A stretch of DNA of 64,000 nucleotides from JACVRX01 sp046726315 (GCA_046726315.1 JBKPAG010000018.1:18052-82051), one strand, 5' to 3'; counted from the first letter of the stretch, positions 42,199-52,020 are shown. Made by a program: numbers and translations. Notes: a model not told the origin generated them from the sequence alone.

Positions 42199-43714
42199 CG
42201 GCGGCGGCCCGGCGTCGCCGGCCTTGGGCAACGGGACTCCGGCGCGGGTGCGCTGACGGGTGCGCATGCGGCGCGGCTCAGCGACCGGGTCGGCGTTCCG
42301 GTCCTTTCGCTCGGTCCGACCCCGATTCCGCCTGTGTCCGGCGGCGCGAGCTCGACCATCGCTCGTCGCACGGGAACGGCTACGGCTGCGCCTGCGACCG
42401 GTCTCGCCGAGGTCTTCGACGTCCTCGGCCCCGAGGCCGGCCCGGGTTTGTGCCGCCTTCGGGAGCCGGCCGGTCGTTCCCGGCGGGATCCCGAGATCGT
42501 GATACAAGTGCTCGCTCGATGAGTATGTCTCGACCGGCTCGTCGTACGGCAGGTCGAGGATCCTGTTGATCATCTTCCAGCGAGCGACGTCTTCCCAGTC
42601 GACCAGCGTGACCGCCACTCCGGACGCGCCCGCGCGCCCGGTGCGGCCGATCCGATGCAGGTAGGTCTTCTCGTCCTCCGGACAGGCGACGTTGACAACA
42701 TGCGTCACGCCCTCGACGTCGATGCCGCGCGCTGCGACGTCCGTTGCCACCAGAACGTCGACCTTTCCGTTGCGGAACGCCCGCAGCGCCTGCTCGCGGG
42801 CGCCCTGGCCGAGGTCGCCGTGAACGGCGGCCGCCGCGAATCCGCGGCCGGCCATTTCGTCGGCGAATCGCTGCGCTTGCCGCTTGGTCCGGCAGAAGAT
42901 CATTGCCAGCCCGCGGCCTTCGGCCTGCAGCAACCGGGCGATGATCTCGTCCTTGTCCATCGAGTGCGCGCGGTAGACGAACTGTGCGGTCGCCGGCACG
43001 GTCTGAGTTTCATCCGGGGACTCCGCCCGGACGTTGAGCGGGTGTCGCATGTAGCTCCGGGCCAGGCTCACGACGGCGGCCGGCATCGTCGCCGAGAACA
43101 GCATGGTCTGGCGCAGCTCGGGGATCAGCCCGACGATCTTCTCCACGTCGGGCAGGAAACCCAGGTCGAGCATCTCGTCGGCCTCGTCGAGGACGAGCAC
43201 CTTGACGTGGCCGAGGTCGAGGTGACCCTGGTCAGCCAGGTCGAGCAGGCGTCCGGGCGTGCCGACGACGACATCGACGCCGGCCCGCAGGCTGTCGATC
43301 TGCGGCTCGTAGGCACGGCCACCGTAGACGGTCAACAGGCGCACTCGCCGGACCGTCGAAGCCGTCTGCACGTCCGCTGTCACCTGGACGGCCAATTCAC
43401 GAGTCGGGACGACGACCAACGCTTGCGGCTTGCCAGGGGCGGCCGCGAGGGCGTAGTCACGATCATCGGGGGCGACGATGCGCTGCAGCAGCGGCAGCCC
43501 GAACGCGAGCGTCTTCCCGGTGCCGGTCCGAGCCTGGCCGATCACGTCGCTGCCCATGAGCGCGACCGGCAGGGTCATGTGCTGGATCGGGAACGGTTCG
43601 GTGATGCCGACGCGCTCCAGTGCATCGGCGATGGGTGGAAGTACTCCGAGGTCTCGGAACGTGGTGCTCAGGCGGCTCGCCTCTTCGGTTGTCGGGGTCC
43701 TCGTGCAGTGGCAT
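42190..43714 (-). CDS. DEAD-box RNA helicase with a damaged first codons
   Basis: All motifs are present: Q motif FPIQHMTLPVAL, ARTGTGKTLAF, VVPTRELAVQV, TPGRLLDLA, LVLDEADEML, LFSATMPAA, ATDVAARGIDV and HRIGRTGRAGA. The C-terminal tail is basic and rich in R and S (GRRRSRSRSRA), typical for RNA remodelling or ribosome assembly. In frame there is no start between an ATG at 43902 and the domain. Removing one C from the CCCC near 43695 joins ATG 43714 (MPLHEDPTTEEASRLSTTF) to the helicase, which is almost certainly the real start. It is divergent from the ferritin-like gene, as in mycobacteria. Confidence 0.9.
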
Positions 43715-43900
43715 CCGTGTTCGTTGCGCCACGGGCGCTCGGGATGACCGAGTAGGCAGGGGCCTCGCCGCGATGGTGCGGACGCCGGAAAGCTGTCATC
43801 GAGGGGCGCCGGTGTGGTCCGGACGCCAGGTGGTACGCGCCAACTATAGCGGTCGTCGGGCTCGGGACTCCCCGAGCCAGCGACGCTAGGGTGAACCGTC

Positions 43901-44581
43901 ATGGTTGAGACCATCGACGACGACGAGCGCTATCGGGCTGCAGTCGTCGATTTGCTGGGTGTGCTTGGGTTGGGCGAGTTGACCGCATTCGAGCGGCTGG
44001 CCGCCGACGCCGAGATGGCACCGACGGTCGCCGACAAGGCGGCGCTCGCGGCGATGGCGGTCGCGGAGTTCCACCATTTCGAGCGGCTGCGGGCACGGCT
44101 AGGGGAGTTGGGCGCCGACCCCGATGAAGCGATGGCGCCGTTTCGCCAACCGCTGGACGCCTTCCACGACCACACGGCGCCGTCGGACTGGCTGGAGGGA
44201 TTGGTCAAGGCCTACGTCGGAGACGGCATTGCCGCGGACTTCTACCGCGAGGTGGCTGCATACCTTGACGAGAACACTCGCTCGCTGGTGCTGGAGGTGC
44301 TAGAGGACACCGGCCACTCCGACTTCGCGGTCGAGCGGGTGCGCGCGGCGATCACGGCTGATCCGCGGGTGGCTGGCCGGCTGGCGCTCTGGGGGCGTCG
44401 ACTGGTAGGCGAGGCGTTGTCCCAGGCACAGCGCGTAGCAGCCGAGCGGGACTCGTTGTCGGCCCTGATTGCCGGTGGCGTCGACCGGCCTGGCATGGAC
44501 TTGGCGGCTATCGGCCACGTGTTCGCGCGGCTCACAGAGAACCACGCCAAGCGGATGGACGCGCTCGGCTTGTCGCCGTAG
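43901..44581 (+). CDS. Ferritin-like-fold protein
   Basis: A 226-residue helical protein of the conserved actinobacterial ferritin-like family that neighbours this helicase in related genomes. Glu and His ligands of a di-iron site appear in ELTAFERLA, AVAEFHHFERLRARL and LEVLEDTGHSDFAVERV. There is no tRNA-hydroxylase C-terminal signature, so the enzyme activity is unknown. ATG 43901. Confidence 0.85.
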   Translation: MVETIDDDERYRAAVVDLLGVLGLGELTAFERLAADAEMAPTVADKAALAAMAVAEFHHFERLRARLGELGADPDEAMAPFRQPLDAFHDHTAPSDWLEGLVKAYVGDGIAADFYREVAAYLDENTRSLVLEVLEDTGHSDFAVERVRAAITADPRVAGRLALWGRRLVGEALSQAQRVAAERDSLSALIAGGVDRPGMDLAAIGHVFARLTENHAKRMDALGLSP

Positions 44582-44596
44582 CAGCGTTGTCGCCAG

Positions 44597-44869
44597 CTAG
44601 GCGGTCGTTCTGCCAGCACGTAACCGTGCGACGATGTAGACAGCGATTGCCGCGACGATGATGCTGATGATCCATCGCCACCAGTCGATGCCTCGGGTTT
44701 CCGCAACGCCGAGCAAACCGGCAATCCAATACCCGACCCAGACAGCTACGACGCCGACGAGCAAGTGGAGCCAAAAGCCCACGTCTTGCTGGCCGGGAAC
44801 GAACAGCCGGCCGAGTGCTCCGACGACGAGCCCGGCGATGATCAGCCCGATGATGTCAATGACGTCCAC
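44597..44869 (-). CDS. GlsB/YeaQ/YmgE-family membrane protein
   Basis: A 90-residue protein with three membrane helices (DIIGLIIAGLVVGALGRLFV, FWLHLLVGVVAVWVGYWI, WRWIISIIVAAIAVYIVA). The family is stress-inducible in several bacteria, without a settled function. GTG 44869 follows GGGGAG by six bases. Confidence 0.85.
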   Translation of the reverse strand: MDVIDIIGLIIAGLVVGALGRLFVPGQQDVGFWLHLLVGVVAVWVGYWIAGLLGVAETRGIDWWRWIISIIVAAIAVYIVARLRAGRTTA

Positions 44870-44979
44870 GGTTGCTCCCCTTACCCGCCGCGCCGGAAGG
44901 TGCGGCCGCTGCGACATCGATCATTACGCGAGAGGGACGGCCGAGGCAACAGGGCTGCGCAATGCCGGGGCGGGGTCGC

Positions 44980-45207
44980 CTAGACGGCGCCGAAGCCGAC
45001 CCGGCGCTCGACCGGCTCCCCTATCTCCACATAGGTCAGATGGGCGGTGACAACGATCACCCTACGGCCGCGCTCGTCGGTCAGGTCCAACACGCCACTT
45101 GTGCCGCCGAGCGCGTCGAACACGGCCTTCTCCACCTCTTTGGGGGTTTGTGCGCTCTCCAGGACGAGCTCCCGGGTCGCGTTGTGAACGCCGATCTTGA
45201 CCTCCAC
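44980..45207 (-). CDS. DUF3107 protein (TB9.4-like)
   Basis: A 75-residue conserved actinobacterial protein. It begins VEVKIGVHNATRELVLESAQ and ends with the near-invariant HLTYVEIGEPVERRVGFG. This family pairs with a TetR gene in mycobacteria (Rv3208A next to Rv3208), as it does here, though its role is unknown. GTG 45207 after AGGGATGG. Confidence 0.85.
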   Translation of the reverse strand: MEVKIGVHNATRELVLESAQTPKEVEKAVFDALGGTSGVLDLTDERGRRVIVVTAHLTYVEIGEPVERRVGFGAV

Positions 45208-45323
45208 GGGGCCATCCCTCCGGTGCACGACGTGGACGCTCCCGCGCCCGATGTTCTCCGGCCGCCAGGCTAGTCGAGGCCCGTGGGATGGGGTCGCGGG
45301 CCGGGCTGCGCCGTCGGCGAAAC

Positions 45324-45950
45324 TCAGCGGTCGTCGCGCTTCGGGAACCCGCCGATGCCACGCCAGCTCAGCGTCGCCACCAACTCGGCGGCAGTGTCGC
45401 GGGGGATGGAGCCACGCGAGTCCAGCCAGTACCGCGCCGATACTTGGGCCACGCCGACCAGGCCTATCGCGAGCAGCGTGGACTCCTCGACGGGCAGGCC
45501 GGTGTCTTCGGCGATGATCTTCGCGATTTCGTCGGCGCACGCAGCGTTGAGCCGGTCGAGCCGCTCCCGCACTGCGCTCTCGTTGGTGAGGTCGGACTCG
45601 AAGAGCAACCGGAAGGTCTCCGCCGGATCGTCCACGAACGCGAAATAGGCGGTCATGGTGGCGGTGACGCGCTCCTTGTTGTCCTCGGTGGAAAGCAGCG
45701 CATCGTGCAGCCGCCGCAGCAGCACGTCCGCGCTGTGGTCGAGCAGCGCCAGATAGAGGTCGAGCTTGCCCGGAAAGTGCTGGTAGAGCACGGGCTTGCT
45801 CACCCCGGCCCGCTCGGCGATTTCGTCCATCGCCGCCGCGTGGTATCCGTTCGCCACGAACACGTCATGGGCCGCTTGCAGGAGTTGGGCGCGACGGGCC
45901 ATCCGCGGCAGCCGCACGCCGCGCGCGGACGGGTCGGGCTCGCTGGTCAC
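45324..45950 (-). CDS. TetR-family regulator
   Basis: A 208-residue repressor. Residues 17-63 form the TetR helix-turn-helix (LLQAAHDVFVANGYHAAAMD, then EIAERAGVSKPVLYQHFPGK). The C-terminal ligand and dimer domain is full length. In mycobacteria the orthologous position holds Rv3208. Its target genes may include the DUF3107 gene 116 bases downstream. GTG 45950. Confidence 0.92.
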   Translation of the reverse strand: MTSEPDPSARGVRLPRMARRAQLLQAAHDVFVANGYHAAAMDEIAERAGVSKPVLYQHFPGKLDLYLALLDHSADVLLRRLHDALLSTEDNKERVTATMTAYFAFVDDPAETFRLLFESDLTNESAVRERLDRLNAACADEIAKIIAEDTGLPVEESTLLAIGLVGVAQVSARYWLDSRGSIPRDTAAELVATLSWRGIGGFPKRDDR

Positions 45951-46020
45951 GTCAGGCTCCTGGGAAAGCTCGCTGGGCGGATGCTACCGCCCACCAAGCG
46001 CCGCTCGGCCAGAGCAGAAC

Positions 46021-46248
46021 TCAGCGATAGTCGTCCTCGTCGTATCCGACCGTGCGGCTTTGTTCGGCAGCGTCGGCAGGATTCACGTCGTACGGCACCT
46101 CGGGCGGCTCGTCGGGCGCAGTGTCGACGACCTCCCGCTGCTGTTCGACGGCGTCGGCCTCTGGGGTCTCGAGGTCGGGCCCGTCCGGCTGGTCGCGGGC
46201 GGACCAGACGTTCCCTGCTTCGCCGGTGCGGACATCGCTTTCGGACAT
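46021..46248 (-). CDS. Small acidic conserved protein
   Basis: A 75-residue, strongly acidic and probably disordered protein, ending VGYDEDDYR. The start ATG 46248 has an exact AGGAGGG ribosome site, supporting expression. Similar short acidic open frames occur here in relatives. Function unknown. Confidence 0.65.
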   Translation of the reverse strand: MSESDVRTGEAGNVWSARDQPDGPDLETPEADAVEQQREVVDTAPDEPPEVPYDVNPADAAEQSRTVGYDEDDYR

Positions 46249-46311
46249 GCCGCCCTCCTCCGTCGCGGGGGACCGAGCCTACTGTGCCGGCACGGCCTAC
46301 CATCTCAGTCC

Positions 46312-47208
46312 GTGAACGGCGGTGCTGCCCCGTGGTGGCCGGGAGAGTCAGTCGACCTGGATGTTGGCCCGGTGTTCGTCCGACACGCCGATCCAGCCGC
46401 GAAGGGGCTGCCGCCGGCGGTAATGGTGCATGGTCTGGGTGGGTCGTCGACCAATTGGACCGGCCTGATGGGTGAGTTGCGTGACCTGCTCGACCAATGG
46501 GCGATCGACCTCCCGGGATACGGCGAGTCGCCCCCCAGTCGCCGGCACAGTGTCAGCGCCTTCTCCAGTGTCCTGACGTCCTACTTGGAGCGGTTCGGTC
46601 GACCGGTTCACCTGCTGGGCAACTCGCTGGGCGGTTTGGTCTCAGTGTTGGTCGCGGCGCGGCGTCCAGACCTGGTCGCGACATTGACATTGATCTCACC
46701 GGCTATGCCCAACCTGCGCCAGCCTTACGCTGCCCGAAGCATGGCGCTGGTCGCGGTTCCGCGGATAGGGGAGCGGCTGCTCGCCCGGTCCAACGCGGCT
46801 CCGGTCGAGCTGCAGGTCCGTCAACTCGCCGGACTCCTCTACGGAGATCCGGATGCCATCGAGCCGGACCAACTGGCCGTTGCCGAACGGGAACTGACGC
46901 GACGGCTGGGCCAGGGACACGCCGATGCCGTGCTGCTTCAGTCGCTGCGGTCGATCGTGCGGCACTATGCCGTTCCCCGCTGGCGCTCGGCGTGGGCCTC
47001 CGCCCGGCTGGTGTCGTGCCCGACGCTGGTCATCGTCGGCGGTCGAGACGCCTTCGTGCACGCATCGACGGGCGCCCGCTGGCGGAAGGTCCTTCCACGC
47101 GCCCGGGTCGTTCATCTACCAACGACCGGGCACGTGGCGATGATGGAACGCCCCGGTCTGGTCGCGTCGATGGTTCGTGAACACGTCGTCAAGAATTCCT
47201 CGGCGTAG
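46312..47208 (+). CDS. Alpha/beta hydrolase (LipV-like)
   Basis: A 298-residue hydrolase. VMVHGLGGSSTNW is the oxyanion loop, Ser in LLGNSLGGLVSVL the nucleophile, Asp in IVGGRDAFVH and His in LPTTGHVAMM complete the triad. Mycobacterial lipV (Rv3203) sits in the same syntenic block, though I cannot say it is the same enzyme. No signal peptide. GTG 46312. Confidence 0.88.
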   Translation: MNGGAAPWWPGESVDLDVGPVFVRHADPAAKGLPPAVMVHGLGGSSTNWTGLMGELRDLLDQWAIDLPGYGESPPSRRHSVSAFSSVLTSYLERFGRPVHLLGNSLGGLVSVLVAARRPDLVATLTLISPAMPNLRQPYAARSMALVAVPRIGERLLARSNAAPVELQVRQLAGLLYGDPDAIEPDQLAVAERELTRRLGQGHADAVLLQSLRSIVRHYAVPRWRSAWASARLVSCPTLVIVGGRDAFVHASTGARWRKVLPRARVVHLPTTGHVAMMERPGLVASMVREHVVKNSSA

Positions 47209-47286
47209 CGAGACCCGCCGCGAGGGAATGGCAGCTGCGGTGGCACCGTTGGCGTGGACGAAGACATCGTGATTTCTGGAGACAAC

Positions 47287-48477
47287 GTGTCGTTACCACC
47301 GCTGGTCGAACCAGCTGCCGAACTCAGCGTCGACGAGGTTCGCCGGTACTCGCGGCACCTGATCATTCCCGACGTCGGAATGGCCGGACAGAAGCGCCTG
47401 AAGAACGCACGTGTCCTCGTGATCGGTGCGGGTGGGCTCGGTTCCCCAGCGTTGATGTATCTGGCCGCCGCCGGCGTCGGAACGCTCGGAGTCGTCGACT
47501 TCGACGTCGTCGACGAGTCCAACCTGCAGCGGCAGATCATCCACGGTCAATCCGACATCGGCACCCCGAAGGCGCTCTCGGCCAAGGCCAGCGTGGCGGA
47601 GATCAACCCCTACGTCACGGTCGTCGTCCACGAGGAGCGCCTCGACAACGACAACGTCATGCGGATCTTCGCCGACTACGACCTCATCGTCGACGGCACC
47701 GACAACTTCGCCACCCGCTATCTGGTCAACGACGCGTGTGTGCTGCTCGGCAAGCCCTACGTATGGGGTTCGATCTACCGCTTCGACGGGCAGGCATCGG
47801 TCTTCTGGGCCGAGCACGGTCCCTGTTACCGATGCCTCTATCCGGAGCCGCCGCCGGCCGGCATGGTGCCGTCGTGCGCCGAGGGCGGTGTTCTCGGCGT
47901 CCTGTGCGCGTCAGTGGGCTCGGTACAGGTCACCGAGGCGATCAAGCTGCTGACCGGCGTCGGTGAGCCGTTGCTGGGCCGGCTGATGGTGTACGACGCG
48001 CTGGAGATGTCCTACCGGACGGTAACGGTCCGCAAGGACCCGGACTGCGCGATCTGCGGGGCGAACCCGACCGTGACCGAGCTGGTCGACTACCAGGCGT
48101 TCTGCGGGGCGATCAGCGCCGAGGTGGCCGAAGCCGCCGTCGACGCGACGATCTCAGTGCGGACGCTGGCGGACTGGTTGGCTGCTCGCGCGCGTGGAGA
48201 GCGCGACTTCGTGCTCATCGACGTGCGCGAGCCCGTGGAGTATGCAATCAACCGCATCCCGGGTGCCGTGCTGATCCCGAAGGGCGAGTTCGTCACTGGC
48301 GAGGCGTTGCCGAAACTGCCGGCGGACAAGCAGGTGGTGCTGCACTGCAAGTCCGGCGCCCGCTCCGCCGAGGCGTTGGCCGTCGTCAAGGGCGCGGGAT
48401 ACTCGGACGCCGTGCACGTCGGCGGCGGCGTGGCCGCCTGGGTCCGGCAGATCGACCCCAGCCAGCCGTCGTACTGA
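47287..48477 (+). CDS. moeZ: MoeZ-type adenylyltransferase/sulfurtransferase
   Basis: A 396-residue fusion of a ThiF/MoeB domain and a rhodanese domain. The first has the Rossmann motif VLVIGAGGLGSPALMYLAAA, the catalytic Arg/Asp region SNLQRQIIHGQSDIG and LIVDGTDNFATRYLVND. A zinc site is formed by CYRCLYPEP and CAICGANP. The rhodanese active Cys is in VVLHCKSGARSAEAL. It adenylates and thiocarboxylates ubiquitin-like carrier proteins for molybdopterin, thiamine or cysteine synthesis. GTG 47287 (VSLPPLVEPA) gives the usual start. Confidence 0.93.
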   Translation: MSLPPLVEPAAELSVDEVRRYSRHLIIPDVGMAGQKRLKNARVLVIGAGGLGSPALMYLAAAGVGTLGVVDFDVVDESNLQRQIIHGQSDIGTPKALSAKASVAEINPYVTVVVHEERLDNDNVMRIFADYDLIVDGTDNFATRYLVNDACVLLGKPYVWGSIYRFDGQASVFWAEHGPCYRCLYPEPPPAGMVPSCAEGGVLGVLCASVGSVQVTEAIKLLTGVGEPLLGRLMVYDALEMSYRTVTVRKDPDCAICGANPTVTELVDYQAFCGAISAEVAEAAVDATISVRTLADWLAARARGERDFVLIDVREPVEYAINRIPGAVLIPKGEFVTGEALPKLPADKQVVLHCKSGARSAEALAVVKGAGYSDAVHVGGGVAAWVRQIDPSQPSY

Positions 48478-48542
48478 ATGATGCGATCGCCGGACCGGAA
48501 GCCGCCGAAGTGGGATTTGTGGTGCCCGGGCACCCCTCATGT

Positions 48543-48630
48543 CACAACGATCACCTCGGTAGCCCCGCAATCTTCACAACGATCACCTCGGTAACGCCGC
48601 AAACGCCACGACGATCAAGTGGAAGGCGCC
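48543..48630. repeat. Tandem repeat, 32-bp unit, about 2.5 copies
   Basis: CACAACGATCACCTCGGTA begins at 48543 and again at 48575. A decayed third copy starts at 48607 (CACGACGATCAAGTGG). Unit spacing is 32 bases. It fills the gap between moeZ and the convergent nucleoside hydrolase. Confidence 0.75.
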
Positions 48631-48649
48631 GCCGTCCAGCAAACGAAGA

Positions 48650-49612
48650 TCATCTCCGGCGTGAGTGCGCTGCGAATGTGCTCATCAGCAGGTCCGTGAG
48701 CAACCTGTCGTTCAAGCCGAGGGCAACATGCGCGTTGGGGACCGCGTCCGTGCCCAGCCGCAGGTCCATGACGGTGCGACCCACTGTCAACGGGCTTGCG
48801 GTCTCGACGACGACGTGCAGGTGTCGGGTTGTGATCACCTCTGGGCGGACGAGGTAGGCCGGGCAGACGACGTCGTGGACGGGGGTAGCTGTCGCCTGAG
48901 ACGTTGCTTCCGCGGCGTCGATTCGGCGCGTGATGAACCGTGCGGCGGCGACTCCTGCCGGCGTCCCGAGAGCTTCGAATTCGGCGCAGTCCTCTCGGGT
49001 GAACTGCGCCTGGTACGTGGCATCGAGGGGAACCAAGGTCAGTCGTTCGAAACCCGACGAGAACACGACGTTGGCTGCTTCGGGGTCGGCCCAGATGTTG
49101 AACTCCGCTGACGCGGTGACGTTGGCGATGGCGTGGCTGCCGCCCATGACGACCAGTTCGTCGACAGCGTCGACGAGCGACGGCGCGATCGTCAACGCCG
49201 TGGCGACATTGGTCAGTGGGCCGACGGCCACGAGGGTGAGTTGTTCGGTGGTCGACCGAAGCGTGTCGACGAGGTACTCGACGGCGCCGACCCGCTGCGG
49301 AGCGAGGTCCGAAGCCGGGATGGGCAATGCGTTGCCGTGCCCGTCGCTCGGCGAGTCGCGCATGGCGTGAATGGCAGCCAACCAGCCGTGACGTGCGATC
49401 GCCCGGGACACGCCGGGATGGACCGGAATGTCTCTTCTGCCGATCCAGTCCAGCACCCGCAGGGTGTTGTCGGTGGTGTTCTCAACCGGCAGGTTTCCGT
49501 TGACGGTGGTGACACCGATCAGGTCGAGATCGGGATGCAGTGCCGCGAACATGATCGCGACGGCGTCATCGGTGCCGGTGTCGACATCAAGGATCAGCTT
49601 GCGAGCCGCCAT
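48650..49612 (-). CDS. Inosine/uridine-preferring nucleoside hydrolase
   Basis: A 320-residue calcium-dependent N-ribohydrolase. The signature DVDTGTDDAVAIMFA supplies the Asp ligands, followed by TTVNGNLPVE and the ribose-binding region VGPLTNVATALTIAPSL; AEFNIWADPEAANVV and PVHDVVCPAYL complete the site. It splits nucleosides into base and ribose. ATG 49612 is set by the MAARKLILDVD start. Confidence 0.93.
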   Translation of the reverse strand: MAARKLILDVDTGTDDAVAIMFAALHPDLDLIGVTTVNGNLPVENTTDNTLRVLDWIGRRDIPVHPGVSRAIARHGWLAAIHAMRDSPSDGHGNALPIPASDLAPQRVGAVEYLVDTLRSTTEQLTLVAVGPLTNVATALTIAPSLVDAVDELVVMGGSHAIANVTASAEFNIWADPEAANVVFSSGFERLTLVPLDATYQAQFTREDCAEFEALGTPAGVAAARFITRRIDAAEATSQATATPVHDVVCPAYLVRPEVITTRHLHVVVETASPLTVGRTVMDLRLGTDAVPNAHVALGLNDRLLTDLLMSTFAAHSRRR

Positions 49613-49623
49613 CGAGCCATCCC

Positions 49624-52020
49624 TCAGAGGAGGCCGCGCTTCTGCATCTGGGTCCAGAGGATCCAACCCGGCAGGATCGGCAGCCAGAAAGACACGATCC
49701 GGAACAATAGAACGGCTGACACGGCCAGGCCGGTGCTGAGCCCGAGCGCGGAGAGGCCGGCGGTGAGCGCAGCTTCGACCGCGCCCAAGCCGCCCGGCGT
49801 GGGTACCGCCGACCCGACGGTATTGCCGACGAGCTGTACGACCGTGAGCGCAGCGACGTTCACCTCGGCGCCGAGCGCCTCGATGCACGCGTAAAAGCAG
49901 AAGACCAACGCAACTACTTGCAAGAGCGTTCCACCGACGGCTTCGGCGAGCTTGCGCGGGCTCGCGAGCACATCGAGCAGCCGAGATAATCCGCGGGCCG
50001 CAAATTCTTTCCACATTTCTCTGACCCTGCTTCGAACCGGCGGGGTGAGCAAGAGCAGGCCGGCACCCAACAGAACTCCCGCGATGATCGCGATCGTGGT
50101 GGGCGACGGCCTCAGGCTGGCGGTCGCGGACGATCCGGTGATCAAGCCCAGTACGACGATCAGCGGGATGGTGATGGCGACGTTGCCGACCTGGTTGGCA
50201 GCGACGCTTGCCGCGGCGAGCGGGCCGCCCACCCCGGCCCGGGTGAGCAGGCGGATGTTGATCGCCGCCGTTCCGACCGTCGCCGGAGCGATCAGGCGGA
50301 CGAAGCCGAGGCACACCTGCGCGCAAAACGTCCGCCAGAATGGAATCCGCTCCGGAACGAAGCCGAGTAATGCGTAGGCGGCACCGACAAAGCTCACCCC
50401 CATCGACACGATCGCTGCCCCTACCCAGCCCCATTCGACCTGGGAGAACAGCGAGCCGAGCGGCACCTCGGTCAGTTGAGTGCCGACCAGGTACAGGGCG
50501 ACGACCACTCCCAGCCCGGTGAGCAGGGACAGCGGCCGGAGCCGCTCGACCCGGATCGCCTCGGGCTCCGTGACCTCGGCGCGCGCCACTACACCATCTC
50601 GGAGTTCGCGGAGCAGGGTGCGTCTCGCTTTCAGGCCGTGCCGGGTGGCCCGAGCCAGCGCCACCGGCTGCATGAGCGGAACTGCGGATGCGACCCGCTC
50701 GGGTCCGAGAACGTTGAAGGCCGTCCCCACTGTCCGTTCGGCGCCGACCACCAGTCCGACGGCGACCAGCGCCTGGGCCAAGTCGACCCGCAAGGCGAGC
50801 TCCGGTGCAGCGATCTCCCCTCCGGACGGGTTCAGCAGCCAGACGTGGCCGTCGTCGCCGATCAGGATGGTGCGGCCCGACAGCCGCCGGTGCGCGACCT
50901 GATTGAGATGCAGTCGTTTCAGCTGGCCCCACAGGTCGTGCAGCATTTTGTCGGTGACCTCGTCGGGCTGGAACCCCGAAAGCGGCCTGCCCGGAATGTG
51001 GTCGAACACGAGCACGACGGCCTCGTCACCGATGTTGAGGGCCTGCCGAAGCCGGGGAGTGCGGGCGCCTGACCGGCTCACGGCCATGGAGAGCAACGCG
51101 GCCTGATCGAGGGCCCGGCGCATGTTCAGCGACTCGCGTGGCAGAACCTCCTCGCGGGTGCGGACCCGAGCGATCAGGCGGCCGAGCATGCCTGCGGCCT
51201 CGTTCTCGCGGTCCAGAACCAGAACGCCCAACGGGCCGTTCGAGGTGCTGACGACGTAACGCCGGTACTGGTCCACTTGATCGGCGCTGACGCGTTGCAC
51301 GTCATATCCCTCGGCCATCAGCAGGGTGGCGACGGCGCGTCCGTCGGGCGCCGTAGACGGGCGACCGCTGACCACCTCCACGCCGAGGCCCACGATGCGG
51401 CCGATGCCCAGAGCCAAAATCGTGCCCGGGATGGTCGCTGTGCCCGCGAGCAAGCCCACAGCCAGGGTCGCGCTGATGGCGAACAACGCGGCCTGCCGCA
51501 CTCGCCGGAGATCCAGCCACGCGGTCACAGTCAGGACAGCAACGAGGAGGGCCGGGTACGCGGGAACCAGTTCGGCCGGCTGAGTTGGGGCGATCGGGTC
51601 GAATGCGTCCGCAATCTCGGCCGGCGCGCTGCCGGAGAGCCATCCCGAGGACAGAGCGGCGATCACCGCAGCCAGCACGCCGGCGACCAGGACTTCGCCA
51701 GTCGTCCGCAACCGGCCGCGGATCATGAGAAGAACGACAAGGAACGGCGGCAGCAGCAGACCGACCAAGGTGGCGGCGACGGACAAGATCTCGACCGGCC
51801 CAGGCGGTAACAGCTGGCCGAGCTCGCGCAGGTCCAGAGTCAGCCCGTCGAGGGTCCGCTCGGCGATGATCGCCAACCCGACAAGCGCGAAGACGCCGAT
51901 CGTGGTCAGCGCCAGCCGGAAGACGTCCTGGGGTCGCCGGGTGCGTCGCGGCAACGGCGGTTCCTCGACCGGGATGTCCCGGACCGGAACCTGCGTATCG
52001 TCCAACCCGGTATCCGCCAT
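49624..52020 (-). CDS. Large YbhN/MprF-type membrane protein with degenerate kinase-like segment
   Basis: A 798-residue protein. Residues 35-225 hold several membrane helices. Residues about 260-430 resemble an aminoglycoside/ABC1 kinase fold, yet the expected catalytic HxD and DFG are replaced: the region reads QVAHRRLSGRTILI (377-386) and VWLLNPSGGE (393-402). The C-terminal half (about 470-798) is the lysylphosphatidylglycerol synthase/YbhN transmembrane region (NQVGNVAITIPLIVVLGLIT, TPGGLGAVEAALTAGLSALG). No synthetase domain is attached. It probably moves or flips a lipid or glycan precursor, with the middle domain acting as a binding module. Function inferred only. Confidence 0.82.
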   Translation of the reverse strand: MADTGLDDTQVPVRDIPVEEPPLPRRTRRPQDVFRLALTTIGVFALVGLAIIAERTLDGLTLDLRELGQLLPPGPVEILSVAATLVGLLLPPFLVVLLMIRGRLRTTGEVLVAGVLAAVIAALSSGWLSGSAPAEIADAFDPIAPTQPAELVPAYPALLVAVLTVTAWLDLRRVRQAALFAISATLAVGLLAGTATIPGTILALGIGRIVGLGVEVVSGRPSTAPDGRAVATLLMAEGYDVQRVSADQVDQYRRYVVSTSNGPLGVLVLDRENEAAGMLGRLIARVRTREEVLPRESLNMRRALDQAALLSMAVSRSGARTPRLRQALNIGDEAVVLVFDHIPGRPLSGFQPDEVTDKMLHDLWGQLKRLHLNQVAHRRLSGRTILIGDDGHVWLLNPSGGEIAAPELALRVDLAQALVAVGLVVGAERTVGTAFNVLGPERVASAVPLMQPVALARATRHGLKARRTLLRELRDGVVARAEVTEPEAIRVERLRPLSLLTGLGVVVALYLVGTQLTEVPLGSLFSQVEWGWVGAAIVSMGVSFVGAAYALLGFVPERIPFWRTFCAQVCLGFVRLIAPATVGTAAINIRLLTRAGVGGPLAAASVAANQVGNVAITIPLIVVLGLITGSSATASLRPSPTTIAIIAGVLLGAGLLLLTPPVRSRVREMWKEFAARGLSRLLDVLASPRKLAEAVGGTLLQVVALVFCFYACIEALGAEVNVAALTVVQLVGNTVGSAVPTPGGLGAVEAALTAGLSALGLSTGLAVSAVLLFRIVSFWLPILPGWILWTQMQKRGLL

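Noticed and set aside
48543..48630. CRISPR-like array
   Set aside because: Two and a half direct copies without spacers; an ordinary tandem repeat.
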